In this document: positions 53,287 through 62,307 of the stretch, piece after piece | Position numbering within the stretch: position 1 is the first letter of the stretch | Layout of the letters: each line of letters starts with the position of its first letter | NCBI GenBank assembly: GCA_934402315.1 | Contig: CAKRTS010000002.1 | Coordinates: 186,001 to 250,000, forward strand | Direction: 5' to 3' | Length of the DNA stretch: 64,000 bases | Source of the DNA: an uncultured Acetatifactor sp. | GTDB lineage: Bacteria; Bacillota; Clostridia; Lachnospirales; Lachnospiraceae | The notes under the pieces: generated by a model | The model's input: only the letters and a program-made list of their open reading frames with translations | Databases searched by the model: none | What the model was told of the DNA's origin: nothing | Program-made: the position numbers and the translations under genes

Positions 53287-53961
53287 CTACAGTTGACGCC
53301 GCAGCGGAGCCGCCTGCGCATATTTCGACATCGGCACCTTATACAGGGCAAGCGTGATGAAATAATGCAGCACACAGGCTGCCGCGATAACTACAATTCC
53401 TGTAGCCACCGTGAATGCAAATAGATGCTTCATCCCCGCAAACAGCTTCGTCCCCCACCCAATCACATTTCCGAAAACAACGCTGCCCATAATGGCAGGC
53501 CCCACCAGAAGAATCGAAATCGCAAAATACTTATAACCCACTGCTACATATATAATGAGAAGCGCTGACAGTATCGCCGCTAAAAAAAGATCTCCGCAGA
53601 TCATTCCCCTTCTCTCAGGCAGGACTGCCACACAGATAAATTCTACGATGGAAACGATAATATAGCCCAGCAGCATAAAAAACAGATTGATGGCAGTCGG
53701 CACTGATGTCTGCAGACGCCTTTTCGCGGGGGATGCCTGTGCCATATTGGTGACACTGACAGAACTCAGCATCTGTGTCAGAAACAGGGGCCCAAGCATA
53801 ACAATATACCCGCCGGGCGTATGGCTTACTACTCCTGACAGATTTACTCCGAAAGTCATAGACACTCCGAGTACCACCATCAGAATTGCGATGGTAACGT
53901 TTGCCTTTACCATATAGGCATAGCGCATCAGTTTTATCCCCAGCTTCAAATCATTTATCAT
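53287..53961 (-). CDS. Putative ABC-2 type permease subunit
   Basis: 224 residues with six membrane segments. The N-terminal GIKLMRYAYMVKANV is a cytoplasmic amphipathic lead-in typical of ABC-2 permeases, and there is an S/A-rich loop ASPAKRRLQTSVP. Overlaps the second permease gene by 11 bp, so the exporter is probably a heterodimer with the downstream-encoded ATPase partner. Ends convergent to the MATE remnant. Confidence 0.8.
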   Translation of the reverse strand: MINDLKLGIKLMRYAYMVKANVTIAILMVVLGVSMTFGVNLSGVVSHTPGGYIVMLGPLFLTQMLSSVSVTNMAQASPAKRRLQTSVPTAINLFFMLLGYIIVSIVEFICVAVLPERRGMICGDLFLAAILSALLIIYVAVGYKYFAISILLVGPAIMGSVVFGNVIGWGTKLFAGMKHLFAFTVATGIVVIAAACVLHYFITLALYKVPMSKYAQAAPLRRQL

Positions 53962-54607
53962 AATAGCTATCCTCCACCTTCTTCATAGCGACCCGCACGG
54001 CAAGAAAGCTGATGCCGACCGCCAGCACAAGAAAAACAACCGTCAAAATTATCATGACCTCCCGTGCCATCCACACGCACAGGATAAAATAGAAAATCAA
54101 TGCGATAATGATTCCGACATATCCCGTCAGGTAATTGATCCACAGATAACTGCTGAACCGGGCGATCAGCGTCGCCGTCACCGACAGTGTGTAACAGATC
54201 AGCGTCAGAAGCAGCCATACACCGGCTCCGCCGAGCACGTTCCGCTCTCTGCCTCCCCGGCCCACAAGCTCCGACACGCCAAGCACTGCCGCCGCTGCCA
54301 GAATCCTTCTCGCAAGGTCAAACCGCAGCGCATTCCGCATAACATCCATTCCCTTCGGAGACGTCTTCAGATAATCAATCTTCTCCACATCCTTATCCTG
54401 TATCCCCCCGAGATACCAGTTGTCCGCCACCGCCTCAATCATAATCAAAGCCATGACTGTTGCAATATTTCTCATTGCAGCCCACTCACCGATTGGCAGG
54501 AACTGCAGTCCGATCAGCAAAACAGGCAGGACACCGAATACCAATATCCTGTACCAGAACGAAGTAAAAACCAGATAGCTTTTTATTTTCCATCTCATAC
54601 CGCTCAT
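53951..54607 (-). CDS. Putative ABC-2 type permease subunit
   Basis: 218 residues, six membrane segments, with a cytoplasmic loop containing GGIQDKDVEKIDYLKTSPKG. Starts 5 bp after the ATPase stop. With the neighbouring permease, ATPase and YtrA-type GntR it forms an exporter operon like ytrGABC. Confidence 0.8.
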   Translation of the reverse strand: MSGMRWKIKSYLVFTSFWYRILVFGVLPVLLIGLQFLPIGEWAAMRNIATVMALIMIEAVADNWYLGGIQDKDVEKIDYLKTSPKGMDVMRNALRFDLARRILAAAAVLGVSELVGRGGRERNVLGGAGVWLLLTLICYTLSVTATLIARFSSYLWINYLTGYVGIIIALIFYFILCVWMAREVMIILTVVFLVLAVGISFLAVRVAMKKVEDSYYDK

Positions 54608-54612
54608 CCCCT

Positions 54613-55497
54613 CTACGCAAATTTCAGGCTTGTATTCGCCTTCATGACCGCCACACTGATCTGGGACAAGGTCGGTGTCTCGACCACTACATCCATACCC
54701 GCCAGCTGATCCAGCTTTTCCGCCAGACAGATGCCTTCAAAGCCTAAGGAGGTCTTAGTCATGGTATACATTACCTTCTTTGCCGCATCTGCGTCCGCAG
54801 CCTCGCCCTTCACGAGAAGATACTTCTCCTTCAGATCTTCCACAAAGCCCTGCTCCACAACCGTCCCGTGCTCCATGATAACCGCGTAATCCGTCACATT
54901 CTCCATATCAGCGATATTATGTGTGGAGAAAAATACCGAGTGGCTGCCGTTCCCCTGCTCCAGATATTCCCGGATCAGATCGCAGAGCTTGTCGCGCATC
55001 AGCGGGTCAAGCGGAGATGCCGGTTCATCCAGAATCAGAAGCTCTGTATCTCTGGCAAGGACTACCGCCAGCATCAGCTTCATCCTGTTTCCGTCCGAAA
55101 GCTCCTTTACACTCTTCTTCACATCCGTCGGGATCCCCAGTTCCTCACAGATCGCGCGAAATCTGTCGCTGTGGAAATTCTCAAACAACAGTCCGCTGAT
55201 CTCCTCTACCTGCTTTACCGTCCAGTGCGGAAGAAAATAGCTGCCAGGTCCGGTGTAACCGATCTTTTCCTGCACCTTGCCATCCGGCATCCTCTCATTG
55301 TCAAAATACCCGACCTCCCCTTTGAAATCCAACCGGATTCCCGCCAGAATATTTAACAGCGTCGTCTTGCCCGCGCCGTTCTCTCCGATCAGGGCGGTGG
55401 CAAAGCCCTGCGGAATCTGTAGTCCGGGGATTGAAAGCTCAAAGCCCTTGAATTTCTTTTTTAAACTAGTTGCCTGTATTACCTGTTTTGTCTCCAT
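54613..55497 (-). CDS. ABC transporter ATP-binding protein
   Basis: 294 residues from the ATG at 55497 (GGAGG upstream). Walker A GENGAGKTTL; signature ELSDGNRMKL, a variant of LSGGQ; Walker B LLILDEPASPLDP; switch His in FFSTHNIADM. A small C-terminal domain follows. The signature has the same N/R-M-K-L ending as the ATPase at 39.2 kb (RGMRMKL), consistent with one exporter subfamily. Confidence 0.92.
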   Translation of the reverse strand: METKQVIQATSLKKKFKGFELSIPGLQIPQGFATALIGENGAGKTTLLNILAGIRLDFKGEVGYFDNERMPDGKVQEKIGYTGPGSYFLPHWTVKQVEEISGLLFENFHSDRFRAICEELGIPTDVKKSVKELSDGNRMKLMLAVVLARDTELLILDEPASPLDPLMRDKLCDLIREYLEQGNGSHSVFFSTHNIADMENVTDYAVIMEHGTVVEQGFVEDLKEKYLLVKGEAADADAAKKVMYTMTKTSLGFEGICLAEKLDQLAGMDVVVETPTLSQISVAVMKANTSLKFA

Positions 55498-55535
55498 ATT
55501 AACCTCCATTCGCATACGCGATTTCAAATACCCCG

Positions 55536-55907
55536 TCAGTCTTCTATGCTCAGCAGCGCTTCCAGCGTCTGCTTCAGTTCTGCGTGGGACATCCCTGCCA
55601 GATCCGCCGCATGGATCGCCTCCTGCAAGGCTTCCTCCACCTTCCGCATGTGCTGCTCCTTCAGCATTTCACTGTCCTGCGCATTCACGTAAAAGCCCTT
55701 GCCCTGTGACGCTGTTACAAGTCCTTCCGCCTCCAGCTGTTCATAAGCCTTCATCGTCGTAATGACGCTGATCTTCAAATCTCTTGCCAGCCCGCGGATC
55801 GAGGGAAGATAATCTCCCTCCTTCAGCTTCCCCGCAAGAATGTCTGACTTCAGCTGGTCAGCTATCTGTTGATAGATTGGTACGCCTGAATTCTGTATTA
55901 GCTTCAA
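55536..55907 (-). CDS. GntR family regulator, YtrA subfamily
   Basis: 123 residues. I use the TTG at 55905-55907, 8 nt from GAGG; the GTG at 55916 overlaps the ribosome site. Winged helix PSIRGLARDLKISVITTMKA, nearly the same as the regulator at 38.8 kb, and a helical tail. Heads the GntR-ATPase-permease-permease operon. Confidence 0.9.
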   Translation of the reverse strand: MKLIQNSGVPIYQQIADQLKSDILAGKLKEGDYLPSIRGLARDLKISVITTMKAYEQLEAEGLVTASQGKGFYVNAQDSEMLKEQHMRKVEEALQEAIHAADLAGMSHAELKQTLEALLSIED

Positions 55908-55924
55908 TGTTATCACCTCTTTAA

Positions 55925-55967
55925 CTGTTTATGTGTTATATATACAGCATAATCAGTCAGATGTCAA
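55925..55967 (-). promoter_or_regulatory. GntR-ABC promoter with 23-bp operator
   Basis: Minus-strand TTGACA (55962-55967), 17-nt spacer, TATATA (55939-55944). The 23-bp dyad 55925-55947 (CTGTATATA ... AAACAG) covers the -10 box, matching the operator at 38757-38779 in length and ends. Confidence 0.8.
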
Positions 55968-56092
55968 TAGTTATTTTGCCACCACGACATGAAAAATGAG
56001 TGGAATAAACTGCCATATAATGATATAATTTCTGATATTAAAGCAATAGGAAAGCCAACGCATTAAGTATTTATAGAAAGAAGCAACGATTA

Positions 56093-57643
56093 ATGGAACA
56101 GAAATTATTAAGAAAACGAATCTTTTTTTATTTTATTGTTTTTTCCGCATCTGCTTTTTTCCCTCTTTTTATCAGCAGCAAATGCTCCGTTTTATATCCG
56201 TTTAATGACTGGCCCGATATCAACACGTTTTTTACAATGGGGAAGGGAATGCTGCATGGAAAGGTTCTCTATGCCGACATGGTGGATCAGAAGGGTCCGT
56301 ATGTCTTTGCTCTGTTTGCACTGAGTTATGTATTGTCTCACACCACATTTCATGGCGTTTTTGTGTTAGAATGGGTATTCATGTGTTTTTCCCTATATCA
56401 GATTTATAGAATTATATCGCTGTATACCGCTCATCCGGATCGGTATCTGTGGATTTATCCGATTTTCTGTTCGGCAGTTGCCGGCTCCAAAAGCTTTGTC
56501 CATGGCGGCAGTGTAGAAGAATTCTTTATTTGTATTTATCTGTACGGAATTTACACCCTGTTAGCTCTTCTCCGCTCTGCCTCAAAGGAAATGGCTTTTC
56601 GCGTATTTGGGATAAACGGAATATTGACAGGTATTCTGTTTTGGTCCAAATACACAGCTCTCGGCTTTTATATCGGATGGCTTCTTATCGTTATGCTGAC
56701 CTATTTCTCATGCAAAAAAGGCAGGCGGCTGATACGGGGATTACTCTCATATGCATTGGGGTTCTTTTGCGCGACACTCCCCTGGATCTGTTATTTTGGT
56801 ATTCATCACAAAATAAGAGTCTGGCTGGAAGTATATATCTGGGATAATATTTTCCAATATTCAACGACCGGAAATCTGAATCTTTTTCAAAAGCTGGGAA
56901 CGGCTCTGCTATTGGGCATCCGCTCAATTAAAGATGGCGAAAATCTCTGCTATGGCATCTGGATCATGCTTGGTGGTCTGGTTTTCCTTTTCCTGCCCTT
57001 GAGGAAAGTATCTCTTTACGAAAAAGTATCGTTCCTTGTGTTGGGGCTGTTTTCAACGCTTGGAATATTTATCGGTGGTGCGGTGCAAGACTATTATTGC
57101 CTTCCCTTGTCTGCCTTTTTCATAGTTGGCGCATTATCAATTGTTGTTTTGGGCGATTTTGTACTGTCCTTCAAGCAAGGGAAGCCGCGGTCAGTTCCGG
57201 TACTTTCCATCATTTTGTTATTTTTATCTTTGACCGGCAGTACCTATCTGGATTACCGTATCAGTTCAAACACATATCTGCTTGCCTACTCAAAAATGGA
57301 TATGCCGCAATATCAGTTTGCAGCAATCATTAAAGAGTCTGACGATGAGAGCGTGTTGAACTATGGTTTTCTGGATGGCGGATTTTATACGGTGTTAGAT
57401 CAGGTTCCGGATATGAGATACTTCTGTACCCTGAATGTAGACTATTTTTCGATTCTGGAAGAACAAAACAAGTATTTGGAGAAAGAGATGACGAACTGGG
57501 TCGTTACATGGCGTGGGGAAAAAGCAACCGAAGAGGAGCTGCGTCAGATTCCGGTACTGACGGAGCACTATGAGCTGGTTTCCTATGTCTACTTTCCCTT
57601 AGAATTAGATTACCGCACTTATGCCCTATATCGCAGAAGATGA
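56093..57643 (+). CDS. GT-C-like polytopic membrane protein
   Basis: 516 residues, about 11 membrane segments and a soluble C-terminal domain of about 110 residues. The first outer loop (YPFNDWPDINTFFTMGKGML) has the acidic pair and the following YADMVDQKGPYVFALF typical of this sugar-transferase-like group. Only a weak ribosome site precedes the ATG. It ends convergent to the AraC remnant. The substrate is unknown. Confidence 0.8.
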   Translation: MEQKLLRKRIFFYFIVFSASAFFPLFISSKCSVLYPFNDWPDINTFFTMGKGMLHGKVLYADMVDQKGPYVFALFALSYVLSHTTFHGVFVLEWVFMCFSLYQIYRIISLYTAHPDRYLWIYPIFCSAVAGSKSFVHGGSVEEFFICIYLYGIYTLLALLRSASKEMAFRVFGINGILTGILFWSKYTALGFYIGWLLIVMLTYFSCKKGRRLIRGLLSYALGFFCATLPWICYFGIHHKIRVWLEVYIWDNIFQYSTTGNLNLFQKLGTALLLGIRSIKDGENLCYGIWIMLGGLVFLFLPLRKVSLYEKVSFLVLGLFSTLGIFIGGAVQDYYCLPLSAFFIVGALSIVVLGDFVLSFKQGKPRSVPVLSIILLFLSLTGSTYLDYRISSNTYLLAYSKMDMPQYQFAAIIKESDDESVLNYGFLDGGFYTVLDQVPDMRYFCTLNVDYFSILEEQNKYLEKEMTNWVVTWRGEKATEEELRQIPVLTEHYELVSYVYFPLELDYRTYALYRRR

Positions 57644-57658
57644 GCGTAATCAGTCTCT

Positions 57659-58234
57659 TCAGCCGTTGCTCCTCCGGTATTCCCGTAGGTATTTATAGAT
57701 AGACTGCCCATAGGTGCTTTTGAAACACTGCTTCATGGGTGTCAGGCTGATCTCAAATCTTCTGGAAAGTTCCTCCTGCGTGTAATTTTTACTTAAATCT
57801 TCCGTAATCAGCTTCCGGATTCCATGAATCTTTTCAATCTGGCTTTTATAAAAATAGGGCTGCGCCTTTTCCGGCAATCGATACAGCTGCGTAAACAAAT
57901 TGTCGATCGACGCATCCTGCGCAAGAACACAGACACCGTCTGCTTTGCAGAATTTGTTCAGCAGAGTCTTAATGTCAATCTCAAATGCCAGCATCATTTC
58001 CCTGATGGATTCCTCCGCGATGCCGGTCTGAAATCCGGAATAACATTTCTCCATGTGAAAATCATTATACATGAGATATACACCGTCGAAAACCTTGTAC
58101 ATCGTCATGACGCCTTCCCCGGTTTCGTCCGCCAGCTGCATCACCTTACAGTTTTCATTTTCAACCACAAGATTTACATTGTCGCCCACTAATCCTGCAT
58201 CGATCATATCCCAGATTGCTTTACTTTCTCCCAT
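57659..58234 (-). pseudogene. AraC-type regulator with apparent deletions
   Basis: 191 residues where about 300 are expected. The N-terminus (NCKVMQLADETGEGVMTMYK to FHMEKCYSGFQT) matches a group of AraC regulators often found beside MATE genes. As far as I recall that family, about 70-80 residues of sensor are lost after CYSG, another piece before EKAQPYFY, and the second helix-turn-helix is gone after YLREYR. It still has a frame, so a short protein may be made, but normal DNA binding is unlikely. Confidence 0.6.
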
Positions 58235-58275
58235 TTGCTATCCCTCTTTTCAGTCCTGTTGAGGAAAGGTCTTTG

Positions 58276-59250
58276 TTACCACCGCATTATAACATGTCTG
58301 CCTAACGGAAGTTCCTCCTCTAGAGGTTCACTGACAAAGCTAATAACGTCTGGACGATAATTTTCCTCCGGCTGCAAAAGCGATCCCGCTTCTGCAATCA
58401 TAGTCAGCACACTCTCCGCACCGTGTGTCGGACATGGGTTCTGCGGATCGTATTCAAAAGAAATTTCGCCATTATCTCCGGGTAATGTATCCAGTCGTCT
58501 ACCGCTGTTTAAAAAATATTTTTTTGTTTTGTTAGATGTAATCGGCCAGTTTTCCCATTCGCTCCACCGATCTTCCCGCATCACATATGTACGCACTCTC
58601 TTGCGGGGTTTTTCCTTTTTCTTAAGAATCAGGTCAAACCATTCCAGAAGACGTTTTACATCGCCATTTTCCAGATTTTTTTGCTCTCCCCACTCAATAC
58701 ACTCTGAGGACATATGATTCCAGCAACCAATATCCAGCCAGCTATGTAACTTTGTCTCCTCACTGAGCGCCTTCCATGTATTCATTGCACTTCCGAAATG
58801 ATGATCATACCAGGACTCCACAATATAAACCGAAACTTTCACCTTAGACGGAATTTCTGCCAGTTGCTTCCATCATCCCTGCTGCCAATACCTGTCACTC
58901 CTTTTCACGGCATGTATCCAATCCTGATACCAACTTAGTCTACCGCCCCAGAGTTCCTCATCTACTTTCGCATGCGGTCTGAATCTGCAGCTTTCCAGAT
59001 AGTCTGCCAATACCGGATGACCTGCATTGCCCATACTCCAGCCAGTCAGAACGTCATGGCGGAACATCCGTTTTTCATAAGCAGAGTTAAAACGGTCAGT
59101 TCCATAAACAGTCAGCATCATACCCTTTACTTTTTCCGGGACAGCGTCTGCAATTGCCCAGCCGGTTAAAGCCAGATAGCTCTCTTCCACCGTAAACTGA
59201 CAGGGCTTGTCAGTCAGTCCACATTCATCGAATTGTTCCTTGATATTCAA
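58276..59250 (-). pseudogene. CocE/NonD-type hydrolase with one in-frame TGA
   Basis: Two frames, 58873-59250 and 58276-58842, are in the same phase and are split by one TGA (58873-58875); reading through gives RYWQQG-stop-WKQLAEIP. The part before it has the nucleophile-like ESYLALTGW, and the part after has VESWYDHHFG and the C-terminal jelly-roll (TYVMREDRWSEWENWPI). The N-terminal region of the alpha/beta hydrolase is also missing. It is 7 bp after the MFS gene, so an import-and-hydrolyse pair was probably lost. Confidence 0.75.
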
Positions 59251-59256
59251 TGTCTT

Positions 59257-60456
59257 CTACCTCCTCTCTACCGGTGCCTTTGTTTTCTCCTTCATCTTCA
59301 TCAGACTTATGGACACAAGCAAAACTGCTGGAAAGACACAGCCTGCCAGCATTCCAGCCTTTAAATTGTCGCCTGCATTCTGTGTTACAAATCCAACAAG
59401 GCAGGGGCCAATCGATCCCCCCATATCCCCCGCCATGGCAAGCAGTGCAAACATTGCCGTCCCGCCAAGGGGAATCCTGACTGACGCGATGCTAATGGTT
59501 CCCGGCCACATAATGCCGACTGAAAACCCACAGACAATACATCCCGCAAGCCCCAGCAATGGGTGTCCGCCCAGAGCAGCAAGCAAATAACAGATGAGAC
59601 ATAAAATGCCCGATCCCAGCATGAATTTCATTAAATCAATTTTTTCGCCATACTTACCATAAAATAATCTGCTTATACCCATGGCAACTGCAAACAGACA
59701 CGGACCCACAATATCTCCGACGCTCTTTGGCAGTCCTAAAGCAGATTCTACATACGCAGATGCCCACTGCGCCATAGAAAGTTCACTTGCGCCTGCACAT
59801 ATCATCAGAACAAGAAAAACCCAGAAAAAGGGAATTTTGCATAGCTGCCCTATGCCAAGCCCCTTTCCTTCCTCCGTTAGACGTTCTATTGGGCATGTGA
59901 TAAAATTGTATACATTAAATAACGGAATCAATGCCCATATGCAAGCAAGAATCTTCCAGTGTTCGATCCCGTAAACGGCAAAAAATCCAGTGGAAAGCAA
60001 AATTACTCCTACTGCGCCCCAACAATAAAATGAGTGAAGCAGGCTCATGACACTATCCTTATTTTCAAAGGGACATGCCTCCACGATAGGACTTCCCAAT
60101 ACCTCAATCAGGCCACTTCCCATAGCATAAATTACCACACTAAATACAATTCCAAGATAGGGATCTGCCAGCATATCCGGTAAAACGGCAAGGCCAATCA
60201 GACCGACAGCCGAAAATATCTCCGATGTAACGACACACCTCCGATAGCCAATCTTATCAACAAACCTTGCACAAAACAAATCTATCAGAAGCTGCGTAAA
60301 GTAAAACGCAGTAGAAATAAAAGCAATTTTTCCAAGTGGAATCCCATAGGTTCTATGGAAAGTCAAAAACAGTAATGGCGCAAAATTTGCTGATATTGCC
60401 TGTGTAATAAATCCAAGATAACAGGCTATCAAAGTTTTTTGGTATTTGTTCCTCAT
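59257..60456 (-). CDS. MFS transporter
   Basis: 399 residues, 12 membrane segments in two halves, with the A-type loop CARFVDKIGYRRCVVTSE between TM2 and TM3 and a matching loop FYGKYGEKIDLMKFM in the second half. Resembles the fucose-permease/YbjJ group; the substrate is unknown. Divergent from an AraC-type gene across a 138-bp gap, so probably controlled by it. Confidence 0.88.
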   Translation of the reverse strand: MRNKYQKTLIACYLGFITQAISANFAPLLFLTFHRTYGIPLGKIAFISTAFYFTQLLIDLFCARFVDKIGYRRCVVTSEIFSAVGLIGLAVLPDMLADPYLGIVFSVVIYAMGSGLIEVLGSPIVEACPFENKDSVMSLLHSFYCWGAVGVILLSTGFFAVYGIEHWKILACIWALIPLFNVYNFITCPIERLTEEGKGLGIGQLCKIPFFWVFLVLMICAGASELSMAQWASAYVESALGLPKSVGDIVGPCLFAVAMGISRLFYGKYGEKIDLMKFMLGSGILCLICYLLAALGGHPLLGLAGCIVCGFSVGIMWPGTISIASVRIPLGGTAMFALLAMAGDMGGSIGPCLVGFVTQNAGDNLKAGMLAGCVFPAVLLVSISLMKMKEKTKAPVERR

Positions 60457-60594
60457 AATATCTGTCCCTTTCCTCTTTTATTTATGAGTTTTTTGCAACT
60501 GTCTGTATAATATCTCTAAATTTTAAACAATGCATTGGAAAAAATAGCCGATTTATTGTAAAATATCGTAAAAAGAACAATATGGGAGTCTCAA

Positions 60595-61497
60595 ATGAAA
60601 TTTAATACATCCTATAATAAAATTATTACTGACGAGACATTAATGGAAACAATACAGCATGGTGAAAGGGATTATCCTTTTCACTTTTACTACGATAATC
60701 TGGCACTCTATGATTTTCATTGTGTGGAATGGCACTGGCATACAGAATTTGAGTTTGTATTTGTGAATTCCGGAACTGTATTTTTCGGAATTGGGGAAAA
60801 ACAGTTTTCTTTACCAGCTGGCTCTGGAGTATTCATCAATTCAAAGACTTTACACCGCTACTATTCTGATGAAGAGGCGATTGTTCCGAATTTTGTATTT
60901 ATGCCGGATTATATTGCTGTCCAAAACAGTTTAATTTACAAGAAATATATTCTACCAGTTCTGTCTTCTTCATTGGATTATCAGGTTTTCGCACCTGAAA
61001 TTCCATGGCAGGCTGAGGTACTGGCAGTCATGAAAGAAATCATCTATGTCCAGGAGGCAGAATCCGGTATAGAACTCATCACTTCTTCTCTGGTGCAAAG
61101 GATGTGGGATTTATTATACAGAAACGTAAATGCCAGACCTATCAGGGAAAACAACGGCTCATCTATTGCTTCTCAGGGAAGACTGCAGCTAATGATGCAG
61201 TATATCCATCAGCAATTTTCCATGAATATTTCACTGGAAGACATAGCAGGACATGCAATGGTAAGCAAGAGTACCACGCTCAATCTTTTCCGAAAATATT
61301 TGCATATCACGCCTATAAACTATCTGATCAATTATCGCTTACAGGAAGCCGCAAAGCTGCTCTCCTCCACCGAAAGGAAAATACACGTTATTTCAAAAGA
61401 AGTCGGATTTGAAAGCGTTGATTACTTTTGCAAAGCCTTTAAAAAATACTATAGCATGACTCCCACCGAATACCGTAAAAACAGAGATAGACAATAG
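60595..61497 (+). CDS. AraC family regulator with cupin sensor
   Basis: 300 residues. Cupin N-terminus (CVEWHWHTEFEFVFVNSGTV, then FSLPAGSGVFINSKTLH) and C-terminal double helix-turn-helix (LEDIAGHAMVSKSTTLNLFR, then SKEVGFESVDYFCKAFKKYY). Probably senses the ligand carried by the divergent MFS transporter. A plausible promoter (TTGGAA-18-TAAAAT) lies about 55 bp upstream. Confidence 0.92.
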   Translation: MKFNTSYNKIITDETLMETIQHGERDYPFHFYYDNLALYDFHCVEWHWHTEFEFVFVNSGTVFFGIGEKQFSLPAGSGVFINSKTLHRYYSDEEAIVPNFVFMPDYIAVQNSLIYKKYILPVLSSSLDYQVFAPEIPWQAEVLAVMKEIIYVQEAESGIELITSSLVQRMWDLLYRNVNARPIRENNGSSIASQGRLQLMMQYIHQQFSMNISLEDIAGHAMVSKSTTLNLFRKYLHITPINYLINYRLQEAAKLLSSTERKIHVISKEVGFESVDYFCKAFKKYYSMTPTEYRKNRDRQ

Positions 61498-61569
61498 TAC
61501 TCCAGCCCCTTCATATTCTTTTCTTGACAAACGTACGATTTCGGACGAACCGACAAAAGGAGGGATTTT

Positions 61570-62031
61570 ATGACACATGCTTCCAAAGAAATGAGACGGT
61601 TTAACTACCTTATCAGCGAGACGGAGGCCGCCTACCATGAAATATCACTGAAGCTGGGCTTATCCGACAGCTGCATGAAAATCTTATATACGTTGTATGA
61701 AAATGGAAATTGCTGTATGCTGCGGGACATCTGCTATCTGACGGGTGTGAGCAAGCAGACGCTCAACTCTGCCATCCGCAAGCTCAGGCAGGAAGGCATT
61801 CTCCGGACAGAAAACGTCGATGCCAAAAGCAAGCGTCTCCGCCTTACCGATGCGGGCGAGCTTTATGCCGCACAGACCGTCGCAAAGATCATTGCGGCAG
61901 AAAACAAAATTCTGTCCTCGTGGGAACCTGCCGACGTAGAAAAATATCTTGTGCTGACCGAACGGTTTCTGAATGAGCTCCGCGACGAGACGAAGCGCCT
62001 TGAACCCGCCGAGCACACTGAAAGACAATAA
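61570..62031 (+). CDS. MarR family transcriptional regulator
   Basis: 153 residues with the MarR winged helix (MLRDICYLTGVSKQTLNSAI, wing VDAKSKRLRLTDAG). AAAGGAGG precedes the ATG. An imperfect dyad, CGTACG-ATTT-CGGACG, just after a TTGACA near 61525 may be its operator. It heads a unit whose second gene, a MATE exporter, is destroyed, leaving the regulator without its likely target. Confidence 0.9.
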   Translation: MTHASKEMRRFNYLISETEAAYHEISLKLGLSDSCMKILYTLYENGNCCMLRDICYLTGVSKQTLNSAIRKLRQEGILRTENVDAKSKRLRLTDAGELYAAQTVAKIIAAENKILSSWEPADVEKYLVLTERFLNELRDETKRLEPAEHTERQ

Positions 62032-62050
62032 CCGGAAAAGAGAACTGAAA

Positions 62051-62254
62051 ATGTCCGCAAAAATTCAATTATCAGATCATTTTACTTATCGGAAGCTGTT
62101 CCGATTTACACTGCCCTCCATCGTCATGATGGTATTTACCTCCATCTATGGCGTTGTGGATGGCTATTTCGTCTCTAACTATGCCGGGAAAACCGCTTTT
62201 GCCATCTCTGCGATCTTCCTGATCGCTAAACGGAAGAAATATCACTATATGTAG
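62051..62254 (+). pseudogene. MATE efflux gene with one large internal deletion
   Basis: 67 codons. The first 40 residues are a normal MATE start (RFTLPSIVMMVFTSIYGVVD, then GYFVSNYAGKTAFA) joined in frame to the last residues of a MATE C-terminus (IFLIAKRKKYHYM). About 380 codons are missing. It starts 20 bp after the MarR gene. Confidence 0.8.
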
Positions 62255-62307
62255 TCTGCTTAACTGCGTTCTGCGAAAGCTTGTATTCAGGCAGATAAGC
62301 AGTTGGG

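Noticed and set aside
58873-58875. TGA as a selenocysteine codon
   Set aside because: The hydrolase family does not use selenocysteine, no stable hairpin follows the TGA, and the gene also lacks its N-terminus.
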